A stretch of DNA of 64,000 nt from positions 339,001 to 403,000 of the forward strand of contig CAUYUJ010012558.1 of the NCBI GenBank assembly GCA_963575745.1. The letters are read 5' to 3'. Within the stretch, counting starts at the first letter, position 1, and the number at the start of each line of letters is the position of its first letter. Shown here one piece after another: positions 56,441 to 64,000 of the stretch. The notes under the pieces were generated by a model. The model had not been told where the DNA came from. It did no database searches and saw only the letters and a program-made list of their open reading frames with translations. This DNA is from Prorocentrum cordatum. Lineage: Eukaryota > Sar > Dinophyceae > Prorocentrales > Prorocentraceae. The position numbers were made by a program, and so were the translations under genes.

Positions 56441-57039
56441 AGTGAGGAATGCGGGGCGCTCTATCTTCAAAGCGAGGCTCCAACACTGCAGGATGGTTGG
56501 GAACAATACAACATGCACCTCGCGGCTAAATCTGGACCATGCGCGGCCATCCCGCGATCACTGTCAAATGGTTATTGACAGGGACGGCGGGGGTAGTGGC
56601 GCGTGGCCTGCTGTGCGCAGGCCCAGCTGACACAATGATGGGCAGCGGTTTTCGACAAGGATGGCGGGGGCCGGCATGTTTTCCGATGCGTGCTGTCACG
56701 TGCGCAGGCGCATCTGACGCACTCTGCACGTGCCCGAACGCGGCGCACCAGGCGTGCCTGGCACGCTCGGGCCCCAGGGGTGCCTGGCGCGCGTGGCGCC
56801 CCTGGCACGCGTGGCGCACCTGCCCAAACGTCGCGCACCTGGGTTCGGCTTTGGTTCCCAGTAGCTGTCCAACCAATGACAACCGCTGAACATGCTCAGG
56901 CTCGGGTGCTATTCCTGTGTAGGGAGGGCGGGTGGGAGTGAGCTAGACGGCTTGCGGGCGTGCGGGTGTCTTGACCCTCACCCTACCCCTTCACTCGGTT
57001 CTGAACGGGGGGGGACGCGAGGGGTTATATCGTCCATGA

Positions 57040-57200
57040 TGGCTCCAAAACGGCTCTAGCCAGCCCAGTGTGGCCTTCAATATATGGCAGAAGACGGCCC
57101 ATGATGCCTCAAGATGGCCTCTGGCATGTCTCCACGATGCCCCAAGACGGCCCAAGCTGGCCTCGGAACCTCCGAAAGATGCCCCCCGAGAGGCCCGAAC
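57040..57200. repeat. Degenerate AAGATGGCC-type array, copy 6
   Basis: GATGGCTCCAAAACGG, AAGACGGCCCATGATGCC and CCCCAAGACGGCCCAAG. Confidence 0.5.
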
Positions 57201-57261
57201 CCTGCAAACACGAAAAAACAAATGTGGCTGACTTCTCGCCGATCCGCTTCCGATGGTAATG

Positions 57262-57415
57262 AGGAAACCAAAAAGTACCGCTACCGCTACTCCACGGACC
57301 TCTACCGAGGTGCGTCCTGACCAGAATTTCTAGGCGAATCCAGCGGTTGCGACGAGGAGGCCCGCAAGAAGGAGAAACGAGGGAATGGTGGCGGTATGGG
57401 TACCTCTTCCTCCTC
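57262..57415. mobile_element. MITE-like family L, copy 2
   Basis: It starts AAAAAGTACCGCTACCGCTA and ends GGCGGTATGGGTACCTCTTC. Inner blocks (CGGACCTCTACCGAGGTG, CCAGAATTTCTAGGCGAATC) align with the first copy. Confidence 0.6.
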
Positions 57416-57654
57416 TGAGGTAGGGCTCCGACCATACGGAATCTACCAAACGGGCCGACTGGGGTACCAACCACACGGCACTGTCCTGGGACGGCAGGCG
57501 GGGGCCTTCAGGGAGCCCTGTTGCACCAACCAGAGCGCCCCCAACCAGGAACGGCAGATTGGGGCAAGCAGGAAGCCGCCCATATGACGAAGAAGCCAAA
57601 ACGAAGATAACATCGAATGAGGATACAACGGAAACCCCTGAGATTAGACAATGT

Positions 57655-57755
57655 TGGAGAATGTCTCGGGCGCCGCGGCCTTCTCAGAGCGCTCCGGAAC
57701 GCTCTGAGAGTCCCGAACGCCCTGGAACGGATTCATCCTCGTCCTAGCCCCGTGC
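57655..57755. repeat. Repeat K, copy 2
   Basis: TGTCTCGGGCGCCGCGG, AGAGCGCTCCGGAACGCTCT and GGAACGGATTCATCCTCGTC in the same order as copy 1. Confidence 0.6.
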
Positions 57756-58309
57756 GGCATACGTCATGAAACAACTTCTTGAGGCCTCGAGCCTCAACTT
57801 GAGACACTGTATACATCGGATCCACGTGGGTTTTACGTAGTGGTCCAGTCGGAGGACGTCGGATTACGTCCCGTAAAGGCTGGATTTACGTCGGACGTAC
57901 GTCGGAACATCGCCGCGCGACCGTCGTGACAGATCGTAAGGGGCAAACGTGCGGACTATCTTATACAACTATTGAGCGCCGCGCGAAGCCTCTACTCAGA
58001 TTTCCCTCACATCAGCATCGCCCACAAACGGCCGACTGTGGCCGAGGGGTAGCCGTAGGACACCAACCATAGGCACCGACCCCAGGTCATCGGCTGGGAA
58101 CGGCCGACTGCGGCCCCTGGGGCCAGTCTCTTACAGTACGAATAGGGCCCCCTAAATGCAAGCATTGTTTGGGGAATCCGACAATAAGAGCGGAAATTGA
58201 CAATACAGGACACTAGAAGGATAGTGATTATGGTACGGGTGACCAAACATCCCAACATAGTCCGATCTTACTTCACCTGCTGCGATAGGACTGGACATAT
58301 AGGGTTACG

Positions 58310-58361
58310 ACGGCGACGGTGGTGGTGGTGATGATGATGCTGATGGTGGCGGTGATGATAG

Positions 58362-58417
<56 letters not shown>

Positions 58418-58530
58418 GTGATACTGATAATGATGATGATGCTGATGGTGACGATGCTGATGATGAAAACAACGGCGACGACGATGATGGTGATACTATT
58501 AATGATGATGATGATGCTGATGATGATGAC

Positions 58531-58583
<53 letters not shown>

Positions 58584-58750
58584 GGATGAGGATGATGATG
58601 AGGATGATGAGGATGATGACGGTGATGATGGTGACGATACTGATGATGATAATGATGATGATAAGGATGTTGATGATCAGGAGGAGGGTGAGGATTAGGA
58701 TGAGGAGGAGGAGGAGGAGGAGGAGGAGGAGGAGGAGGACGACGAGAAGG
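58310..58750 (+). repeat. GAT microsatellite followed by GGA
   Basis: About 370 bp of GATGAT with variants, then a GAGGAG run; not preceded by the satellite. Confidence 0.9.
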
Positions 58751-58989
58751 AGTGATAGTGATGATGCAACTTACGAACATGATGGTACGAGGCAAAATGC
58801 GCAAGGAGCAGAAGGAGAGGATCGTGTAGCACACAACGGGGAGATTAGAAACATGAGGAAGACGAGGGGGAGGAGACGGAGGACAGGGAGGTGGAGGAGG
58901 AGGAGGAGGAGGAGGAGGAGGGGGACAAAGAGGAGGAGGATGTTTCCCTCCACGAACCTTCACCTCAAAAGATTATGGTTTGGCAGTGA

Positions 58990-61985
58990 GGGCTACCGCT
59001 CCACGCCGGATGCCTTAGGCATCTGGCTCCGGTCGGGGCTCATGGACCCAGGGACCGACCTGAACAGACCACTCGGAGTTTCGGGTGCACTCATGAGGAA
59101 GTCTGCTTACAAGGAGAGTGGGCTCCCGCACTGGTCGGGGAGCCTTTGCGCTCACGAGCCAAATTACGCACCCTGCCGTGACCCGAGCAAGCTTTACAAC
59201 GCATGCAGACGACCAGGGCGGCCCCATCGGAAAACTCTAGAGCAACAACATTGCGCTGGAGCCTGGCCAGGACCTGGGGATCGAGCTCGTGGAGTCCCCG
59301 ACAGTGGCCTGGCACAGGACGACCGACGGAACGTGAGACCTTGCATTATGTCAGGCCTGTGCCCCTACAGGGGGAGTTTGGGCGGAAACTTGGATGAGCG
59401 ACGAGGTCGGGCCGAGGGGCCGCCTGCGGCCTGAGATGTTTGGCCCCATCCAGCGCGAGCGGCGGCCAGAGGGGCAGCAGCTTAGCCGCCAGCACACCCA
59501 CAGCTCGAGCGACAGCAATCTTGATATCAGCGGCCACCGCCAGACTGAAATCTGGCTGAGGATGAAACATGGCCGCGACCTTGGCCGAGGCATCGACCAG
59601 ATTGCTGCCCAAAGAACGAAGCATATCATCATCGCCGGTGGCTTCCGAAACTTGCAGGTGAGCTTTCACCTTGTAAACTTGAAAGAGAGGCAGATTCTGA
59701 CGAATGAACTGCGCGCGACCTGCATAAATACGCCTGTGAATGGTCTGGCTCATCCACGAGAGACTCACGTAATCACACACATCCAAGCTGTCCGAAAACG
59801 TAATAGGCTCTCCTGCAAAAAAGGCGTCTAGCAGCAGCCGCAAAAGCATGGTACTCGGCACTCTGGGAGGTCTGAGGGTATGGAGGCCAGATGGGACCCC
59901 GAGTCCGAATCACCTCTTCCAGCGTGCTTCTGTCCAGGAGCGTAACAGCCCAACCTGCCCGAGACAATTCCAGAACCTAGTGTTTGAAGCATGACCCGTC
60001 CACGAACGTCTCCCCGCGGAAATCTCTCATCAAAGACGAGGTGCTCGAAACCAGGTCAGAGCTCGGCCACCACCCCCTGGTTCTTCAAGGGTCCAGGGTA
60101 GTGCTCTCCAGGATGCGCGAAAACTCCGAAGGTGGCTAGCACATCGTCGGCGTCCTGCGCCCACTGACGGACCTTAGCTGGGATGAAAGCTGCTCGGGTG
60201 TCCTCGCACGCCGAGCAGCGCCAAATACGGTGCCTAAATGTGCCCACCTCTTCACCACATAGCTCGCACTCATCACTGATCTGAAACCCCATCCCCTCGG
60301 CCCTGGACCGAATGTGAATCGCGTGACAGAACAACGATCGGACTTTCTCAAAGGGGGTCATCTTGGAGTTGCGAAGCCAAGAAAAGATACCATCGCAACA
60401 CGCACCACCGACCTGGAGCAGACTCCTAGGTCACACCCTGAAGACTTCAAAACCGCACGCTTAAGCAAGGAACGAACCATGGCAGGCGAGACGTCAGTCA
60501 GGTGAATGTATTTCCCCATATCATCCCGAAGCATCGTGAAGGAGGGCATGGTCAAAGACATGCGCTCGAGCGACTTACGCATGGTACTTATCGGACCCGA
60601 CACCGACCTCCAGAAACCAGACTCCCTGGAAAAAAACATTCTTCCAAGCCGCTCAGCGTGGCGAACGAGACGGACAACTGGTACAATCGCTGGTGAGTGG
60701 TCCGAAGTTCTTTAGCCCACCAGGCGATCGGGGAGACCGCAGCGCTCCAAGTGGGGCTCCCGTTGCAGAGCATCAGACCCGTGAGGCTCCTGCTCTGGGC
60801 GCTAGGGCGCAGGGCCTTACCAGCCATTCGCCTTAGCTGCAGGAGCTTATAATCAGACAGGCCAAAGACTTCGCATCCATATGTAGCACATCGCAGGGGC
60901 CCAGTTGAGATCCACTCCTCACACCGCCACCCACCAATGGCGGGCCTGATCCGAAACCATCGGCGCCTACGATCTCTGTCCTTGCGAACCCTGACTTTCT
61001 GCTTCGCAGACCTCCCAAAGCATCTCCGAGCTCCCCCAGCGGTGAAGTCCACACCCGGGTTGACAGCCGAGCCGGCGTCCAAGACGGGGCCCGTGAGCCC
61101 TTCCAGGGCCCTCGAACAGACTCCGCCCCACTCGGCGGCAAGAGCAGAACAGAGACAACTGGTCGAGACTGCTCCTCGCACCGGCTCCTTCCACAAACGC
61201 AGCGTGGAGGGCCTCGGCCGCGGGGGGGAGGCGGGTCAGAACGTATCGGGACGTGCCAGTGGCCGAAAGCCCAGAAGCACCAATGTACAGCTTCAACTCA
61301 ATACGGGGAGGCAGGCGCAAAGCATCGAGGGCTAAAATCGAGCTCGCCCGGACCAATGTGGTGGCAATCGAACACCCCGCAATGATTCCGCGGAAGGCCC
61401 ATTAAGGGCCGTCAATGAAATCCTTTTGTGACAAACGCCTGGCCTGAGAGTACGTGCGAACGCAACGATATCCGACCCCGAGCGGGAAGTGCATAGCATG
61501 ACAACGGACCAAGAGGGTTTCCAAGTAGAGAAACTCAGAATATGTATAAAAGGTCGGTGAGGAGAGTGGCCACCTCCTGCCCAGAAGGGGTGCTTCCCTC
61601 CGCAGCCAATGCCTGGCGCCACACAGCGCCTTGCGCTCCTTCGATCTGTCCAGCGCAGAAGTAGGGGCGCATGTGCTCGCGCTCCCAAGCATCAACAAGC
61701 TGTCTACGAACTTTTCCGCACTAAGAAAACACGATGGGCCGAAACGACCGAAACCCTCACGTCGGCTTGGCCGAAAGGGGCATGATAACGACGCAGAGCT
61801 GCATGGGGACGAGGGCCGAACGCTCCATGATCATGAGGATGTCACACAGGGCCTGCAACGCATCATCCCCCAACAAGGCGAAATGCTTCATGTAAGCCCG
61901 TCAACGGAGACCGCCGTGTTCTCTTCGAAGTGGGCCGAGGCGTCCCGAATCTGATCAGGCTTGATCGGAGGGAGACGGGAACGCA
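58990..61985 (-). pseudogene. Non-LTR retrotransposon reverse transcriptase relic
   Basis: Read on the minus strand in several frames. From 61985: a pre-RT segment (FALLGDDALQALCDIL), then PLSAKPT interrupted by a stop before GFR near 61755, where family members have a KPTGGFRP-type block. GIIAGCSIATTLVR (near 61370) is an RT palm block, but the catalytic aspartates expected just after it read YIGASG near 61290. A thumb-like region follows (CATYGCEVFGLSDYKLLQL, near 60850), then a CxxC...H...C knuckle at 60290-60200 and an RNase H-like block (VYKVKAHLQ, near 59675). A cysteine-containing tail ends near 58990-59200. At least five frame changes and the lost catalytic residues mark it as dead. 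No target duplication or poly-A tail was identified. Confidence 0.72.
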
Positions 61986-62139
61986 GCACGACCCGAAATG
62001 GACGACTCAGTGGCAGTGGCGAGATAGTGGCACGTGGCAATTTGCAGTGCGGGCGGCTCTGAGGTCAAGCCTCGCATGATGGGACCTCAGCTGAGACCCC
62101 TCCGCTGCCCCCGCAAGCGAAGTTCTGGAGGGGCGAACC

Positions 62140-62262
62140 ATGCAGTCCCGGGTGGGCCTTCATAGGGGGCCTCCGTGGACCGCGCGGCCCTATCATAAAC
62201 GTGATGTCGGCTGGATTTCGTCCAGGCTTCGACCACCCTTCATCACCCTATCGTTGTCTACG
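62140..62262 (+). mobile_element. Family F partial copy outside a gene
   Basis: It matches the plus-strand reading of SET intron 2: GGGCCTCCGTGGACC, GCGCGGCCCT and CAGGCTTCGACCACCC in the same order and spacing. The other end is replaced by a CGA microsatellite (62277-62320). Confidence 0.6.
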
Positions 62263-62274
62263 GGCGCGCTGACG

Positions 62275-62320
<46 letters not shown>

Positions 62321-62322
62321 CC
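62275..62322. repeat. CGA microsatellite
   Basis: GACGACGAC run within the interrupted family F copy. Confidence 0.85.
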
Positions 62323-62516
62323 CTGGCGGGGCCCCGAACGTAGTGGCTCAGGGCGGCGCACGGCGAGGGAGACGCGAAGGGCTAAAGGGACCCAGCGGGT
62401 CCCCGAACGTGGTGGCCCAGAGATCGGTCGCGCGGGCGCGGGCGCTCGCCCCCTATCGCCCTTCCATTCCCTCCTCTCCCTCGTCGTCGCCGCGGTCGTC
62501 GTCGTCGTCGTCTTCG

Positions 62517-62649
62517 TCTCGCCATCGTTCGGACGTCCATTCCCCGTGCGTGTTGAGGTCCCGCACGTGTATGTCTCCGTAAGATGACCAAAGATTATCT
62601 GCCATGGTCCTCGCCGAGAACAAACCCACATGTCCGAGCGATGCCAAGT
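62517..62649 (+). mobile_element. Family H copy outside a recognised gene
   Basis: It shares the ends TCGCCATCGTTCGGACGTCC and ATGTCCGAGCGATGCCAAG plus the inner ATTCCCCGTGCG with SET intron 4, over a similar length. CGTC lies on both sides. Confidence 0.65.
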
Positions 62650-62734
62650 CGTCTGTCGTTCCCCCGTCTTGCCGCTGGACTCCGCTGCGTTGGTAAAAGT
62701 GGTGTCCAGGAGACCCTCAGAGGAGCAAGGGGGC

Positions 62735-62850
62735 GGCATACACATCAACGTTCGGACGGCGACGCCGCGCGCCAGGGAGGGGGGTCCAGCGCCGATCCAA
62801 GAACTCCGCGCGGAGCTCCGGAATACTCAACGGTTCTGCATGGTTCTCTT
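62735..62850. mobile_element. Truncated introner family A copy
   Basis: The right half is preserved (CCAGCGCCGATCC, CCGCGCGGAGCTCCGG), while the left half lacks the GGTCCGCGCGG arm. It sits about 90 bp beyond a family H copy. Confidence 0.5.
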
Positions 62851-63344
62851 CGTATCCTGCACGATGCGTTGGCGGTCCGTCGTCCGTCGTCCGTGGCCGT
62901 CGTCGCCGTCCATCCGTCCGTCCTCATTGTCGCCGCCGCCGCCGTCGCCACTGTCGTCCTCGTGGGCCTCCATGGCTCCTGGATCTTCTCCTCCTCCTCC
63001 TCCTCTTCCTCCTCGCCCAGGGGGTGTCTGCGAGAAGCAGCAGCAGGCGGATCTGCTCGTCACGACACAGGCTCCTCGCCAGGATACTGGTGAATTCCAC
63101 AACCTTGACTGCGGCTCGTCCCTGCTCAAGAAACACAATTCGACGTCGCAATTCCTTTCTCACCGTGGAGAAGCGAAACCACAGGGGGACGGGGAGAGAG
63201 CAGGAGGGTAGAGCGAGGTCGGATGAGGATAGAATGGTAGAGGAAGACAGGCGGCGGAGGGGTATGAACTGGATGGGGCCCCAGAAACTCGATCGATGGG
63301 GGGGGGAGGCCAAATCGGCTCAAAACCATCTGGTGCAAGTTCAC

Positions 63345-63400
63345 GCTGGATCCGTCTTTGACGGTCCTGGGGCTCGAAAACGGCCCCTAGAGGCAGAGAC
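63345..63400 (+). mobile_element. Family B short fragment
   Basis: CGTCTTTGACGGTCCTGGGG and CCCCTAGAGGCAGAGACAGG match the second half of the family core. Confidence 0.35.
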
Positions 63401-63654
63401 AGGCAACCGGAGCCAGTCCTTCCATGCTCGAACCCAGCACCTCGAACCTTCCCCCTCCCCGCAGGAACCAGTGCCGGGCCACCTCGGGCCCCCAGTCGAC
63501 ACCAGGAAGGGGCAGCGCGAGGAGGTCCTGCACTGTCCTCCCCTCCCAGGGTGGCGGCGGCCGCTCGCCGCCGTCATCCTCGTGAGCCTCCCTGGCTGCT
63601 GGCTCCCTGCCTTCTCCTCCCGCTCCTCGATTCAGCTCGTGGGCGAGCTGCTCT

Positions 63655-64000
63655 AGTCTTGGGCTCGTCGTCGTCGTCGTTGTCGACGACGTCGTCGTCG
63701 TCCTGTCCCATCCTCCCCTTCTGGGAGGGAGGCGGCCGCTCCTCTTCCTTCAGCTCGCGGGCGCGCTGCTCCTCCGCGGCCGCCGCCGCGGCCTCCTCCC
63801 GCGCGGCGGCGCCCCGGCGGGGCGGCGAGGGCGAGTGCGACCTCCGCAGGACGGCGCGCTCGCTCGGGGGGGGGGGGGCCGCCACCGCCGTCGGCGCCGG
63901 GGAGGACGAGGGAGGGGGAAAGAAGGGAGGCGGAGGGAAGAAGGTGAGGAGGAGGAGGAGGAGGAGGAGGAGGAGGAGGAGGAGGAGAAGAGAGACGAGG
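63655..64000. repeat. CGT tract and GGA microsatellite
   Basis: CGTCGTCGT at 63665-63705 and a GAGGAG run from 63940 to the window end. Confidence 0.8.

Larger units (their letters stand above)
56440..58310. other. No gene recognised outside the listed repeats
   Basis: Contains repeats K and L and the degenerate array; GGCACGCGTGGCGCCC-type palindromes at 56755-56815. Confidence 0.35.

Noticed and set aside
1-64000. A dinoflagellate spliced-leader gene or relic
   Set aside because: I looked for the conserved leader ending in TTTTGGCTCAAG on both strands by eye and did not find it.

Overview
The window looks like nuclear DNA from a dinoflagellate. It is GC-rich, long stretches hold no gene, it is packed with microsatellites, minisatellites and short inverted-repeat elements, and its few genes are broken into many short exons. 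The splice donors used are GT, GC and GA, a known dinoflagellate habit. The retroelement and PIF1-helicase relics also resemble families that are abundant in dinoflagellates. A GC-rich species such as Prorocentrum is my guess; it is inferred from composition only. Nothing suggests bacterial operons, and most long open frames are translations of simple repeats.

Three gene models on the minus strand can be supported. (1) At 46000-50317 lies a ten-exon gene for a 450-residue SET-domain protein of the Rubisco-LSMT type; its exons join in frame from ATG to TGA. (2) At 10372-16975 lies a glycosyltransferase of the Skp1 GlcNAc-transferase type, with seven exons and the 5' end not found. (3) At about 19624-21499 lies an incomplete model of an unrecognised protein with an N-terminal membrane anchor. 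Relics include a PIF1-like helicase (53190-55400), a non-LTR reverse transcriptase (58990-61985), a second retroelement fragment (32620-33420), a possible transposase tail (39975-40165) and an unidentified coding-like zone (25500-29850).

The most striking signal is the introns. In the SET gene all nine introns are bounded by short direct repeats, and most also carry terminal inverted repeats, as expected of DNA-transposon-derived introns (introners). Several intron families recur elsewhere in the window. Two kinds can be told apart. In the first, the direct repeat contains AG|G and supplies GT/GC/GA-AG splice sites. In the second, elements begin TCRGGG, have 4-5 bp target duplications and no AG at the acceptor, yet exact removal with one copy of the duplication restores conserved protein motifs.

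Layout: 1-965 nothing clear; 965-1350 GCTAA repeat; 1735-3600 simple repeats; 4780-7330 composite satellite; 8000-9750 inverted-repeat elements, one nested in another; 10372-16975 glycosyltransferase gene with a large foldback element in intron 3; 17400-18800 degenerate repeat; 19624-21499 membrane-protein gene; 22050-31300 low-repeat sequence with decayed coding; 31500-45950 mostly simple repeats with scattered elements; 46000-50317 SET gene; 51240-58700 repeats, helicase relic and a second composite satellite; 58990-61985 reverse-transcriptase relic; 62100-64000 element copies and simple repeats.
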